In this document: piece by piece, positions 34,280-48,950 of the stretch
Layout: every line of letters begins with the position of its first letter
How positions within the stretch are numbered: position 1 is the stretch's first letter
NCBI RefSeq assembly: GCF_947623445.1
Contig: NC_135246.1
Coordinates: 17,219,856 to 17,283,855 of the forward strand
Length of the DNA: 64,000 nt
DNA from: Clavelina lepadiformis
Lineage: Eukaryota > Chordata > Ascidiacea > Aplousobranchia > Clavelinidae
Direction: 5' to 3'
Made by a program: the position numbers and the translations under genes
The notes under the pieces: generated by a model
Told to the model about the DNA's origin: nothing
What the model saw: only the letters and a program-made list of their open reading frames with translations
The model's database searches: none

Positions 34280-37200
34280 TGCGATATTCCAGACACACAA
34301 TACATCTCCTTTAAGACGTCATTTCCGTAATCAGCTTGGATCTCAAACGTTTCAATCATTTGCAAACGGGTAATAATCGATCACCGTTAAGACACTTATC
34401 TACGGACGCATTACTATCGATGTAAGATAAGAAATGTAAGGGTTGAATAAAATTTCTGGCTTAAGTTACCGGAGCACCTTCGTGAAATACGAAAAATAAA
34501 CGAACAATCCCATAGATGACGCTGGTAAATGTTAAACTTCAATTAACAAGTGTTCGATTTGTTAAAATATAATTGTGGGATTCACAAGACAACAGAAAAT
34601 GTCGAAAACAACAACAAGCTGCCTTAAGCTTGATCTAGGTGACCAAAAACAGGTCTACTGGAAACAGCATAACTCGAATTTCAGTTTCAGTCAAGTCCAT
34701 AACAAACCCCACCGGGACTTATTTCAGTAAATTAAATTTGCTTAAGGGATTTACAGGACTAGTGATTTGCTGGTCGCGCTAAAAGACTTGAGAAATACAT
34801 CAACATACAGTATAGGCTGCCATCATCTATAATTCTATATGCAGGGTTGATGATGGCCAGAATTCAAAACTAAATTTCGTATTGTTTTCCGAGATTGAAG
34901 AATTTTCTTGAGAAAATAAAACGACGTATAGATGAGTAGATGACGTCACAAACATAATACCTGACGTCACCAGTCACAAAGCAATATTTTCTTAAGAAAA
35001 CCTTTTTGGGATTGTTTTAAGTTTCTAAAATATAGTTAGAAAAAGTGTTTACTATCAAGGACAAAAGGAGCAGGGATTCCAGACATTGCAATGTGCTGGC
35101 GTGGCAATACAGCGCCAGTTCAGATAAAACTGAGCGGCAAATTATATGCAAGTTATAACCACTAAGACGACAATTACCTAAGCTAAAACGGTAATTGTGG
35201 TCTAAGCAGAAAATGAATACAGAGAAGTGTTTAACTTTAGAGAATACATTTACGACATTATGAATGACGTTGATAATAATTAATCAAGGCGTTTTTCCAT
35301 AACCTAAATGATATAATTTTTTCTCTTGATTTTCAGTAGCTGTTGCGTGGTATTGCCAAGATTCATCAAACAATATTCTGGATCACGCCAAGCACATCGG
35401 ACAAATCAATGCTTTCACAGCGAGGTTTTAAATTTCCTGTTTCCTGATTCCAACAGACAAGCTGCTGACAGCTTGTATTCGACTTCTGTAGAAATCTGAA
35501 CGAACGTGCGTGACTTAAATTTTTTCCCTGAGATAGCTGCGCTTACTCATAAGTTCATAATTATTCTTCCAAAATAAAAATCCATGAGACGATTTTATCG
35601 CAAGAATTTTAGTAAGAACTGCACGCATGTATACTGCTCATTCTCCTGAAGACACAACACAACTCAAGGTCCTCTGCGCAACATATGTTGGCTCGTTTCC
35701 TTTAGACCAATTTCTGATGAATCATATCCCCGATCGAAGATGATGATTGCCTTTCTAGCCCAATAGGCGCAATTTTATGAGTCAATTCCGTCTCCGGGTT
35801 TTATCTTACAAATTCTACCACAGCAAATTCATCCGGTAAATTGCAATTTAATTGATATCTATAAGACGAAGTTAGCATCATCTCTTTTTGTACAATGCTG
35901 CCCGGTTTAACTTACTCTATACAAAACGAGCGTGGTTTTTTTTGAAGGCAGAATATATAGAGCGATTGAACGGATACAAACTGCTCAATTACCGGTACAT
36001 CATTTCTGTCACGAAATATTCATAGTAAGCTTTATTTTTTTGAGAAAATAACCAAACGCTCGCGTCTGTGAGGAATGTTATTGGGAAAGCTTAATATTTA
36101 GTCTTGCTGACAAGTAGGCGAGGTCTGAAGAGGTTTAAGACCAAGCACAGGCCACCGCCAAGTCACGCGCGTCAAGTGAGCAAAAACTCCGAAACGGCTC
36201 AACATGGCAATCCTGAGCCGGATTAAGCCGGATTTAACTTGACTCGGATGTAAAGTTAAAATAAACAACCGTCACGCTAATAATAGCCAAAGCAGCGACA
36301 ACTGTTGCGTTTGGAAAGAAGCAAATTTTGTATGTCAGTGCGACGGATGTACAGCTCTAATACCAAACTATACTTCTTTAGTATTAAAACTACTACTCAA
36401 GTTAAGTATTATTTAGTGCTTTGATGTACTCAAGCTTTATCAGTCTGAACGTTGTAAAAGCTTAAGAGCTAATACGCCACGACATTGACAGTTTAGCCGC
36501 GAAAAATACAAAAAACACAAAAACGGTCAATCTCCTTAGACGCGGGACAAAATCAGAAAGCAGACGCCACCACTGATGTAACCCATATCAGGCTGATTTA
36601 TAAATCCGGGTCTTTATAGCCAGGTCATCGCTTACTTTCTTGTATATGTTATTAGCTTGCGCAGCCTTGTAACGCCTTCGAACGTTGACCTAAGGAGCGG
36701 CTTATAGTTTCTGGTACAGAATCCGCTACAACCGATAACCTTTTTAAAACAGGACAAATTTTTCGTTCCCACACCTTAAATCTACAAATAAGATATTTCG
36801 TTTTCCACGTCAACCTGCCTCCGATCTGACGGGTCAAGTCAGGGCTTCCGAACCGCAAGCTTAAATAAAAAGTAAACTTGAGTTAAACTATTTACAAATC
36901 TCCGTTCTACAACCATGTAAGGGTTATTCGTCGTATAATAACCTGTAATAAAGACGCGCATGTTTGCTGCACGTACGTGGTGCCTTTTGCTAATGCATAA
37001 ACTGCCTAAATCTTTTTAGCTGACATTACATTCCGCAAACATGCAAATCCACCAACTCCACATAACTTAGCAAGAAGACAGCTAAAAATATAAAACTACA
37101 TCCTCGTTTGAACGTAGGCCGCTTAAGCCTGACCACTTCTATCCACAATTTGAGGCCGTTAACGGCTTGATACAGACGAAAGCACAGAGCTATGTTAACG

Positions 37201-40200
37201 ACGACGTAGTGAAGAAACTTGAAAAAGATCTACAAACTGCAGGAATAATATTTAAGAAAAAGAGGTTTAATTGGCAAGAAAGAGAGAGGCGGCAAAACAG
37301 ATACTGTTTTACTGAGACGTGTGTGTTTTGGGTTGAGGTTTACTGGCGGCGTGGGTGGTCCAATGGTTCTGCCTTATTGCTGGCAACACTATGTGATACC
37401 GGATAGTAGAGGTCATGGACTCGGAACGGGATAGGTCTAATCGCTGACAGAAATGATTAAAATTTTGCATTTTAACTTGGAATTTTGTCTACCGGGCACG
37501 CGCCGCCAAAACCACAGTTTCTTGTTCAACGCAAAATTAATAAATAAGTTTTGATGAAAGTTTTAGTCCTTAGTTTTCAACAGTTCGCATTTTCAAAAAT
37601 AATACGTTGACGTCCGACGAAATTTAATAATATTTCAACCGAGAACACGCTTTAGACTTTAGAGGGTTAAAGTCAACGGTATGTTACAGGCAATAGCTTA
37701 AAACTTGATTCAAAATGAGACGGTTATGCGTAAGATCGTATGTATGTTTGGCCGGGTGTAGACCCTTACGGTATTTCCCTGTGTTTCGTATCATTCGAAA
37801 TTGTTTCAAATTGACATGACGACGTGCACAAATGTTATGATAAACGTTTGCAGGTGCTAAGCGGTTGCCTTTTCTAATTTGTCATGACATGGTGACCTTA
37901 AATCCAACTAATACCTGCACGTGTTACTTGCTTGCACGTTCTGCCATTGGGGTAAATTGAACACGCTTTGATATAGGCACCGCACCTCAGGGAGCTAATC
38001 TGTAACCACTATTCGGTCTGGTTAACTAAGCTGTCGCTGTTAGATCTATTTCGGTTAAGCTTTAAATCGTTTCCATGCACAACAACAATCATATCGATGA
38101 TCTCTACACATAGGTTTACACTTGTACATCAAGAAGCAGCATGAGGTTTCAAATGCACGAAATATTACAACATCTTCCTAAAATCACAACCTCAAATTTT
38201 CAAAACCGAAGTTTCTTCAAAATTTTGTTTACAACTGTGAGCTGTTTTTGCAAAAAAGTGTTAAACGCAACGTAAAACCGTCGTTTTCAACATTCAGCAA
38301 ACGACAAGATTGCCCAGAAAAATTGTTTTCGAACCACTCGCGAAGTAGCGCCCTCTCATTCAACCGCGACCATGTTAATCCCGTTTGAAGGCGGCAATTA
38401 GCGATACTTCATCATTTCTTAATCAATAAATTTGCTGATGAGAAAAGTGGTAACAAACATGAAAATTCCGGAAATTGGACTGATAACGTGAAACACCAGA
38501 GACATATATCACTTGTGATCACCAAACCTGTGTCAAATTTGGTGCCATTATAGGCGGTGGAATTGACGGCAGCCTTGTAGTTCGACTGTGCAGGTTATAA
38601 TTATCGAGTCGCAAAACAACACTTGTAGTTTTTCTGCCATGATGTAACGCGGTGTGCAGCTCAATGTCAGTGTTAGTGTAATTTAGAACTACTTAATCAT
38701 AGGCTATTAAATAAAAATAACTTATACCGGTATATTCTGTCTGAGTCAAACTGGCTGGTGCCAGTTGAATAAAACAGACAGATGTGGAAAGTCCCGCTTT
38801 CGCAGTTGGAGCTTGAAATGGTGGTTACGTGGACAATAATAATCTGATGATGAATTTTAATTGCGTTTGCAAGCGCATTAAAACACCGCAAAGAAAGGCA
38901 TGTAAAAATTGATTAAAAACTTTAAGAATTTAGATTTTGGTAAAACGTTAATAACACGTGCTTATGAATAGCCGTAGTGTAGTAGCTATAGGCTAAGAAG
39001 TAGTGAGTAATTTTCATACTTTCCATCAAGAGCGTACAACTAATTAGCACAATCAACTAAAAAAACAAAAACCCTTTCGGATTTCAGGAGCTTTTTTAAT
39101 TATGGAAGTCATAGGCGATCAATCAGCGAACAACTCCACGAAACGCTCGAAAACTCGACGCGTATCTTCTAATAAAAAGGCGATGAAATGTTTCTTTGAG
39201 AAAGCCTTCAGGGATGCGTGAGTTCAAAAATGTCGTCGCCAGTCGTCGGTAATTCCATCGACTCGCACGGCTGAAGCTGCCGATTACAGATGTTGTCGAC
39301 GATTTTTTTCTCGCCTCTTACACTTGGTCAACTGAGAACAATTTTCAGTTTAACATTAATTGAAGCGTCTTAATTTGAATTTGCTGTCAAAAAAATCTGA
39401 ATACTTTTAGAAATGTTGACCAAAGAAATGCAAACACGAAAGCACACGACAGAAAGAGCATCCCAACAACCCGTAATAGCTTCAAATAAGTAAAGTCCTC
39501 GGTTAAGTCTATAATTGTATAAAAAGACACCAGTTGGCCTTAGTGGGATAGAAATTAGACGGGAGGACACCATGGTACTATACAAGATACAAAAGACCAG
39601 GAAACCGTTGAAAAAGAGCAAAAGTTACTCGGCTGGAAATAGATAATTTGGACCGGGCAGAAAGTGGCGAAGACTGGTAATTTTTGTCGGAATTGTGGAG
39701 ATCGAGCACAAAGCATAAACGCTACCTATGGTAACGGTAACAAGTCTAAACGATGTTGGACGGTATTACTCGAAAAGTAAAGATCTACTGCAGCTGAAGT
39801 CAAGACGAACACCGTATCTTTGAGCATCCAACCAAATACACGACTAAAACTTGTGTCCAAAAATATTTTCAACCCTGATCCACGGAAAAAGATAAAGCGT
39901 AAAACTTCAACTTATCTTGTGACGCTTGCACTGGACTGCGTCGCGTAACAAGCTAACAGCTAACACTTTACAAACAGATAACAATACTGTTTTGATGAAC
40001 GTTTACAGAAGAAATTTGGCCAAATTCCCCCTTTAAAAAGAGAAGGAAATAAGATAGAAAGAAATATGGCGGAGGGATGTTAAATCAATGAGCCCTCGGT
40101 GCCACTATGAGCTGTTGTCAATCATAGTGACTATAACATAATTGTTTCGGATATGATGTTAGATAGCTAAGCGAAACCCAGAAAGTTGTGCTGACATTTG

Positions 40201-41114
40201 CCAAATATTTTGCACAACAAATGTTTTTTGCATGCGGCAATACGATATCCACAGTGAAAAGCCGGTTGAGCGATTTCGAACATATATCGTGTACGGCATA
40301 ATGTTCCCGGACGACATTTTAAACTTACAGATGATTTATTAGCTGTATATCACCTGAGACGTGTTGATCACCAAATCACCAGTGACTACATAGTCATTTT
40401 GATAATGCAAACGTTTCAGCAAAACAGAAAGCTTCTGTTGAAGAATTTTACAATTTTCTTACATAAACTAACAAACGTCGTAAAACCCTAATTTCATTTT
40501 GAAATTTTAGATTCTATAATCTTGGCCCTTATTATTCACTTTACATTGTAAACGAAATTACGCAATTTTACTCCCAAAGTTCGACCTTGTAAAATTATTT
40601 CCACTTCTTACCGCACAATTTAATAAATTTGGAGTATGGTAAAAATTAATTAACATCATAAACATCAATCCACCAAAAACAAAATACTTATGTTCAACAA
40701 TTGTTCTAAAACGTTTTTAATCAATATAAGCTCTATATAAAAGAGATAAAAACATTGCACAAATTGCATGAAGAACCTCTCTAACCTTCAATTTGATTTG
40801 AGGCATTAAGTTAACTATGTTTTTCCCCATAGAGTTATTACAAATATAATAATTTTATTGCAAACATCGACGGCTTTTGAAAACGAATTGAAAATCCACT
40901 GCAACGAAGTTCAACTGAAAGCAATAAAGCTTCACAAATCTTAACGACGGTTCTGTTTGTAGTTTTTACATCTGTTTGTAGTTTTACAGCATTAACATTC
41001 TTTGTTCGAAATAAAGCCTCACGAATAGGTTCCCTTCCCCCTAATTCCTAATATCATCACACAACAGGTTTGAATCACGGACAAGCAGGATCGATTAATC
41101 GGGCCCAGACTCAC
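34280..41114. other. Upstream flank / possible long first intron of Gli
   Basis: About 6.8 kb without a supportable gene. If the exons at 41.1-41.7 kb belong to Gli, this is part of its first intron. It contains two exact TGACGTCA octamers (34941-34948, 34962-34969), a perfect 9-bp Gli consensus TGGGTGGTC at 37352-37360, and a GC-richer patch at about 39096-39310. That patch is briefly open on both strands with no convincing splice sites. Confidence 0.5.
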
Positions 41115-41705
41115 CAAATGTCGTTGTGCTCGTTGCCGCCGCCGTTTCGGTGCTTTTTGTCTGGCGACTGTTACGTCGCTGATAAGATGATTCCCGATGA
41201 GCGACTGTATTCGTGAAAGATGGATCGACGTCCGTGCTGGAATCGCAGACTGGCAGCGATCTGAAAAATGCGTATCTTCTGGTCAGCATGGCGTCATTGA
41301 AAACTTGTGGCGTACCCGCCACGCCGTAGTTTGATGAACACACAGAAATGAAACAATAGGAGATCGCCCACTACGATACCTCTTGTGGCTTTTGTTGCTG
41401 GTTGTTGACGAAACAATCCTTTCGTCTTCTTCCGTTACTTTGTTACGATCTGGGACCGGGCTAAAAATGGAATATTTTTCCGGGTACCGGGCGCTCTCTC
41501 TCCCCCGAAACTCTTCCAAACTCTCGGGCTCTGCTGGAACGTATGTGTACTGCTGCTGGCGTTCTCCTATAGTGGAAGGGATTGCGCCTTGGTCTTTAAT
41601 CTTTTTTTCTCTTCCCAAAAAGTCGTCTTTTCCCACAGATGTCTTGCCAGCTTTGTAATTATGACGTATAGCATCCGTGAACTTTCGTTCAGACGCGTTT
41701 TCCAT
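41115..41705 (-). CDS. Candidate distal alternative first exons of Gli
   Basis: Exon A, 41380-41705: ATG, 108 aa plus 2 bases, starting MENASERKFTDAIRHNYKAG, donor AAGAG|gtatcg. Exon B, 41115-41260: acceptor tttttcag, donor ATTTG|gtgagt, phase 1. Exon B leaves a single G, which completes a codon with the AA that opens Gli exon 2 (31267), exactly as the proximal Gli exon 1 does. The joined frame continues into [11 protein letters not shown]. The sequence is hydrophilic and coding-like (VPAEPESLEEFRGRESARY; SYQRRNSRQT). SSTTSN in exon A also occurs near the GLI3 N-terminus as I recall it, perhaps by chance. Alternatively it is a separate gene of about 163 aa, ending in frame at a TAA at 41095-41097 if the exon B donor is not used. 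Confidence 0.55.
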
Positions 41706-44700
41706 GTCACGTGATACCCTACGTCATTACCCAAGCAGCCAATGAGCAATCGGAGCTGCAGAGATAAAGATTTAATTTCACACAAGGTAGATATTATAAG
41801 GTTTCTGCGAAAGAAAAAAAAAACATGGCAAAAGTTTGCCTTTGTTGCGTGCTGATGTGACACCATACATCAAGGAAGCAAATCTACGTTGTTACAACAG
41901 GAACACGTCTATGTTCACCGGAAGAATCTCACTCCACAAGGGATAGCAACAAGAAAATTAAAACTTATTGGTAACTGTGGCAAACTTTGAGAGTTTTGGG
42001 TATTAACATTGGACAGATTTTGAAAGTCATGAAAGTCATACATAGTAGCGAGGTGACATAGTAACGAGATTTGACTGTATTCGAAAAACGTTTAAGCAAG
42101 ATTTCTTAGCATAGTGTTTAGATTATAACGACGCTGAGACTATAGGGTAGGTAGGAACCTGCTACAAACTTACATTCAGAAATGTACTTTATCTACTGTA
42201 CATCAAGTTGTCTATAATCTCTACACGGTGTGATATTCCACATCGATCCGTGCTTTCTTTTTAATCTGACGAAAATCTCACACTAACGCTCAAAAGAGAA
42301 ACTTGCCTCTATACAATTATGGTCTAAAAATTCAGCGCCCGTCTTTCAAACTACAGTAGTTTTGAAAGTTACCGCAGTTAACCACAAAGCAACAGCAAAT
42401 GAAATACTCTCACACAGTCTTAGGAGTAACTCAAGCCAGACTGAGAACGGAGATAGCGAAAACTGTTTTTCTTTCGCGCCTCAAATAAAACGTGACGAGA
42501 ACCAGACTCGGTTGATTTTCAATCGAGCATTTCTTAAAAGCAAGCAGGGCTTTGGAGGAGCGTTTTTATCGTGAAACCTTAGATTCTGTTGATTTAAATC
42601 TTCTCTTTTAATTGTTTTCTGGAGACAACGGTTGTTGTCTTTGGATGTTTGTGAAAAAAAAACAGCAAATGAATTTCAGGAAACTTATACGAAGTGTATA
42701 AAAAGGACAATGGTTGCGTTTATAAAAGAAACATCACGTATATAGATAAAATATTTTACACAACTAATTGTCGCTGCCAATACCATATACCGAAAAAATG
42801 TCACAGAAAAGCAACTTATTAAAACAAAAATTAACGACACTGGAAAACGCTTAACAACGTTCGATACGTCAGCATTGTCACGAGAAACTAAATTAAGTTT
42901 CAAACCCGTTTTAACTCTCAACTTTTGATGAGAAATTCGACAAATATTCATCAATAAAAACATCTTCACGGACGAAGTGGAAGATAAGGATCGAGTTTTA
43001 AGTGGACGACTATCATGTTCCCACCGTCCGGCATAATCCCTTGCAGGTTTAATGGCCTAATATTGGGTTACTGCTGGCGGTTTTTAATTTCGTATTTCTC
43101 TCACTTACGCATTGACCGCAGCAACTGAGATATTGCTTACAATAACCGACCCTGCAAAATTTGCAAATTCATTGTAAATTCAAAGCGTCCCTGCGTGCAT
43201 AGGAAACTCGCAAAGAAAACAGAGTTTTTAATTAGAAGAACGACGAACAAAAAACGGGTTATTTCATTGAAGCAAGTCTGATGCATTACAGCAGTAAAAT
43301 TAAAATTTGTAACAAAATGAAGTACAAGAGCACTTGGTTTAAGCCATTAAAGTCTGCCTCCGTTCTATCTAATCATGCACGTGCTACGGTGACCTACGAC
43401 CTCGATTTGGAGTGTTTGGTGGTAATTTTACCCCAGTCCCATTGTAATGACGATATGCCAGGGGTTGGCACTTGAGCTTAAATGTGTGAATCTGACAGCT
43501 CTAAACGTGCCATGATAAACCATATCTCAACACCGGCAGTCTAGCTATTTTAATGTCTGGTATTTGAGGACTTAGACTTATCATAAAACGGAAAAGACTC
43601 ATTTTCAGACTTTGCAACAAACGTAAACCATCCCACGATTTCCAAAATGCAATGACGTACTCGTCTGTGCATTCCGAGCATCAGTGGTTTATCATTGTTG
43701 AAAAAAAAATAGGTTTGCTGAATTGAGCGTGATTGACAGGATTTGTATCTTGGTTGTTCTAAGATTAAGAGTACAAGGGTAATAGCTAATAAGTTAGGGA
43801 TAAAATTCAAACTAGAAAAACCTATGTAAATAGCGAAAGTCCCGCTAAAAGTTTTAAGGTGTTTTCGAACAAAACATATAATATGTTAAAATTCCAAAAC
43901 ATGTTAAAATTCCAAAACCTAACTATAAATAAAAATAAACTAGGAATGTTTTATGTAACCATAGACGACTTTAATTTCCTCAAATAATAATATAATCAAT
44001 AAAAACGGCAACATCTACATAAAACGATAACATTAATCGACCGCGTTATTTATCTCATCGTAAGAGTTTGTTTTTCATTCGCATCTTGTAAACCACCAGG
44101 GATTTATCTTCATAAGCAACACACACAAGTTTAGTTCACTGCTAACTAGTCAGCCTTAATCACAAAGGTTTCGACCTAAAACCACTTTAACAAGAATCCT
44201 CATTATACGCAACTACGCAAGTATGGTTAATTTCAATTGTGTATAACGCTATTCCCAAAACTAACCAAACCCTTCCGAGATATCGTAAAATGTCGGATTT
44301 GTCAAAACCTTTTAATTTAATTTCATGGTGCAATCTCTTGTGTATTGGAGTTATTCCGGTATGAAGTTATTTACTGTTTAAAATCCAACAGTGAAGGCTA
44401 CGAATTCAACAAACGAGCAACAGGATGAGCTGATCCAACAGGCATCAACCATTCAACACACAAGCCGGTCAAAAAATGGTGCCTACTAAAAAAGGCAATT
44501 CTCTGGTATGCAACAGCGATTTGAAACGTGTTCATGCGTTAAGGAGCTTGTCTAGCTAAAGCCATAAACACACCAAGATGAACGCACTACACGCAGCCTA
44601 ACCCCCATAAGGTTTGATAAAAAGTATCTTTCCGTGGTTAGGCTGAGTAAAGCGCAAAATATTTACGTACAGGCCGGTATAGCGTATCAGCACACAGCAG

Positions 44701-47700
44701 AACTGTGCTCTCAGCCGATCCATTCTTGTCTAAATATTTTTTGACTCGATGAGGGCTACAGGTTACGTTACAACGACCCCACATTTGGCAGGTCGCGAGA
44801 TTAAGCCCACCACTGCAAAAGCTCTCTTGGCATATATGGAATGTACAACAAATATATCACGGGAAACCGTTTTAATTGAACCTAGAGTCGCCACTGTAAA
44901 GATTCCCTCGTGCGCTAATCTTTAAACTACCGTTATTGGAAGTTAAACTTTCTGCACCTCATACTATGCGGTGTGGAATATTTCAGGTATATATACATAT
45001 ATTTCTTCGCACTTTCGCTCAGATAAAAAAAATACACAGTATATAAGAAAACCTTTCTTGAACGATAAGCACAAATGTTAAAAGTTATTGACATAATCTA
45101 CAACCTAAACATCAAAACATTTCACCAAATTACTGCGTAAGTAATATAATAACGCACTGGCGAGGCGCTTTTGTTTCCGTATTAGTATGCGGCTGCTGGC
45201 TGGAGCAAGGTGCTAAACGCCAAATCCGGTCCCCAAAGATAAACTTTGCGACAAGTAATTGATGGAGGCAATCTATCACTATGGCGAGCCCATCATTTGA
45301 CACCAGGTCGGTGAGGTCCACTTAGGATTCAAACAAAGTTCTTTTAAAACGGCACTTGCTGTTTACAAAACAAAACCCGCCACACGCAAACAAATCATTC
45401 GATCTCCTGTCACTTTCAATCCAAGAATGCAACAGCAACAAAACAAAAAATACATTCACTTGATCTTATGTACACTTTATTCTGCCAGGTTTTGACAGAA
45501 TATACTCTATTAACAGATCCATTTAGAACTTATTCAGAATCAATTCGGAAATTGGCATAAAACGGTGGCTTTAATCTCGCTCGTATTTTTATAACAGATT
45601 TCTATGAAACAGCATTCCAAAGGGTCTAATGTAAAGTGTTTAAGCATCATAAAAACCTCACGAAATCGCAGAAAAGTTTCATTACAAGCAGTTTAGAAGC
45701 TTCCGATTCTTGTTCCGTCACAACGCGCTAATGCCTCAGGTTGTTATCACATTACCAGTTGCTTTCATCGCCCGCGTACGGTAATCCTAGTTGCAGTGTC
45801 CCAAGAATTCTTTATCACTTGTAATATTTCGAGCATGAATCCGGTAACTGTAAAGCACTATTCTGTTAACTATTTCAGCTATACTCCCTTGCAGCCAACT
45901 AAGACCAATAGCTATACCTTCGTCCAATTGGCAGGAAAAAATATTGGATAACACAGTATGCGTGATCAGGGTGTCACTAATCATAAAATCAAAAATCTAC
46001 CTTCTAGCTGCATTTCATACAGTACGTAAACTCTCGTCTACAGCATGTGGTTGCAGATGTGTTAAATAACTATTAACACAAATTCTAAACTGTCTGAAAG
46101 CACTTGCGTTATCAGTTAGCTGTTAGTTGACGCTCATATCTCGCGCCGACTGAGATGAAACTCGATACAACCTTTTGCGTCACAAAGGGATTCGTTCAGC
46201 CGTGACCTACCAATAGAAGTTCTTCAGAGCGTTAAATACGCGACCAGGGAAGACGCAAGATGCTGACACTTTTTCCTACTGTCTAGCTTTAAGAGAATTA
46301 AAGATTTTTTCGTTTGTTTTCCATAATTGCAGCGTAAATTACCAAAAACATTAGTCAAAAAAATCAGTGTATTAGTCACTTACGTTCATCAATCAATTAG
46401 AAAATAGTTCACCAATGTAAATGAGCAATTCTAGGGATTCCGGTGGGCAGGTAAATATTACAAACAAGATACAATAAACAGTGTGATCATGTAATAGGAC
46501 ATCAAAAGCAAGTGGTATTTTTACATAAATACAAAATCTAATTACATCAAACTTTCTCCACACCTTTCGGGTTTTGTCTGATTCTGATTAGACATGACAT
46601 AAGCAACGATCTCATAATCTCGTAGCGTTTTTGGTCTTTCGCCAACAAAAGGCCGCTTAAGTTTTATAACGTTTTATTTTGTGATCTAACGCCCTTAACT
46701 TCACAGATTTATCAACAAAAAGGGTGAAAATTGTTGGCGAATTACGTGGCTTTTCCATCAAAAAGATGACAAGCAATGATATGTTAATTATAGAGCTTCT
46801 CCATCGATTACGTCACGTCATCGAGCATCTCGAGAAAGGCGTCGAAGGCCAAAGACAGATCGTATCGCAAGGTGTACCCAGGTGCTGAGTTGTTCCGCTG
46901 TGCGCCGCAAGTTTATGCTTCTGTCAAAACTACAACTCTCAGACTGCCTGCAAATCAGCTATTTTTTTTATTTTGTCTTGGTCGCGTCATTTTCAGCATC
47001 GGAGCCGAAGATTTAATCATTTGTCATTAATCATTCTATTTCAAGAACATAATAGGCCTAATATCATGAACGGAATTACTTCAAAATGGTCTAAATAAGT
47101 CCATTAAAACAATGAATTTGTGTGTTTTCCTCTACTTAATTTGGAACGGCTTTGGCCTTATTACAATAATTTTGATTTTGTCCCCGTGTCGATCTTGTTC
47201 CTTTGATAAAACTAACATGTTCTCCAATTAACATGCTGTAAAGTTGCGGTCTTTTTGAAGCTTATTTTACTCTGCTCATGGCTAGGCACTGCAAACTACG
47301 GCAAGGTATAACTATAACCAGTAGACAATAACAAGCTGTCCGATCTCATGAGCACCGACAGCTAAAGAAATACTTCTCTTTCATTTTCCTGCCTCCTTTC
47401 TAAAAATGATTGACTAAGAAACGCTTACATTTCTATTTTTCCATTACTGTTACAAATAATTAGACACATTTCCTTTCAAAACAAGCTCTTTTTCAAGCAC
47501 GTTAAACTAAACCACCGCAAGTGATTATTTCAGCAATGGGCAATCATATTCGAATTACATGGAAGGTTTCCTGGTAAGATTTGATGCCTGTTTTAATGCG
47601 CGCCCCCGGCGAAATACGGTTCTTGTCCAAAAAACAAACCTACGCCTTTAACCACGGCCAATAACAAGGAAAAACCCTCTTCAAAAGCATTGTTCACATT

Positions 47701-48224
47701 TTTCTTTGCAATTGTGCTAGAACAACAAAAAGAAACTTCAATGACGAAATATGGTAGCTCAGTATTTGGGTATATTGGTTGCTTTTTATCAGAATCTAAA
47801 TCATAAGGAGAAATATATATTCTCAGAAAAGTAGTGGAGCGATTGCTGTACAGACACAGTGCAGTAAGTATAAACTTCAGAACGCGGTGTAGCTTTCAAG
47901 TTTTCAGCAGCAAATCACGTAGTTTGAAGAAAAGTGATGATTTATTGCCTGCTGAGTGACTGTTTAGGCCGATTTGGTTCAAAATATGACGCTTTGTTTG
48001 GCTTTCACCGCCGCTGATTGGCGTATGCGTCGACACGTGACTTTTGTTTACGGTTGAATGAACAAGGACTTTACTGATATCTTTAGCATTTTTCTAAAAC
48101 TTCTTGAAGGGCACGAATTGTGAAAATAAATCGGCCAAAAAAACGCATGAAACGCTACGTCAGATCCCCAATTGCACATACCAACGATGCACATAGAACC
48201 CAAATGTTTAATAGAAGCGGCGAC

Positions 48225-48521
48225 CAGCGTTGTAATGACTCGAGTCACGTTTTTAAATTACTTGACTTGACTCAAGTCAATGCTTGAAATGACTTAACTC
48301 GAGTCTCGGAAAGTAACTTAAGGCAAGTAAATTTATCCTTGCTAATTCATTGACCGACTGAATTACAGACATTTGATTTCGTTGCAAAAGATTGATTAAA
48401 GGTATACCCAATGACCTGACTTGATTTCACTTGCATTATGTTTTAACTTGACTTAATCCAATTAGTAATTTGACTCGACTTGACTTTAGTCAACTTCCCA
48501 AATGACTTTGTTACAGCACTG
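48225..48521. mobile_element. hAT-type MITE built of GACTTGACT-like motifs
   Basis: Ends CAGCGTTGTAATGAC and, inverted, CAGTGCTGTAACAAAG. The flanks GCGGCGAC (48217-48224) and GGGGCGAT (48522-48529) agree at 6 of 8 positions, consistent with an aged 8-bp target duplication. The interior is full of ACTTGACTCAAGTCA-type palindromic pieces. Confidence 0.7.
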
Positions 48522-48950
48522 GGGGCGATATCTCTTGGTTTATGCTGATACCGGGGTGATTTTATCGGTAAATTTTACCCTTGATTGTAGTGTGACATCG
48601 GCCAATCTCCATGTTTCAAAAGTAATCTTTTTAAGCCCTAACCAGCTGCAACAACTGCGCCTGTTGTCTTAGCATTTTTTGGGTTATAGCGCCAACTGGT
48701 GTTCACTTTACGCAAGTGAAAATATTCACTTTCTCTATATTCCTTGTGGCAGTTTCGTTTGGGCTTTAGTCATTTGATTGAGAAATAACTTTCTGCTGTC
48801 GACAATATTGTTCTATTCCAACTTTATTGCGTCAGGTAAAAACATGCATGTTAGAAATTTCGCAAAATACTATCAGCCTATACGTTGCGTTCCTCGCAGC
48901 CAAAATTGGGTGAACCGTAAGTCTGAAAATAACTCTTGCAGCACATAACA

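Noticed and set aside
37167..37406. 79-codon + frame (KKLEKDLQTAGIIFKKKRF-like)
   Set aside because: The helical composition caught the eye, but there is no ATG start in frame, no splice evidence and no family match.
39102..39221. 39-codon ATG ORF (MEVIGDQSANNSTKRSKTRR...) on +, with a coding-like stretch on - just to its right
   Set aside because: Both strands look coding over about 200 bp, which suggests base composition rather than a gene. There are no usable splice sites.
42362..43475. Open frames of 64-70 codons at 42362-42574 and 43281-43475
   Set aside because: Short, isolated, with no splice sites or recognisable domains.
46804..46886. Minus-strand open stretch ...YTLRYDLSLAFDAFLEMLDD then stop
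   Set aside because: An in-frame TAA lies a short way upstream and no convincing acceptor was found. Kept only as a GC-rich island.
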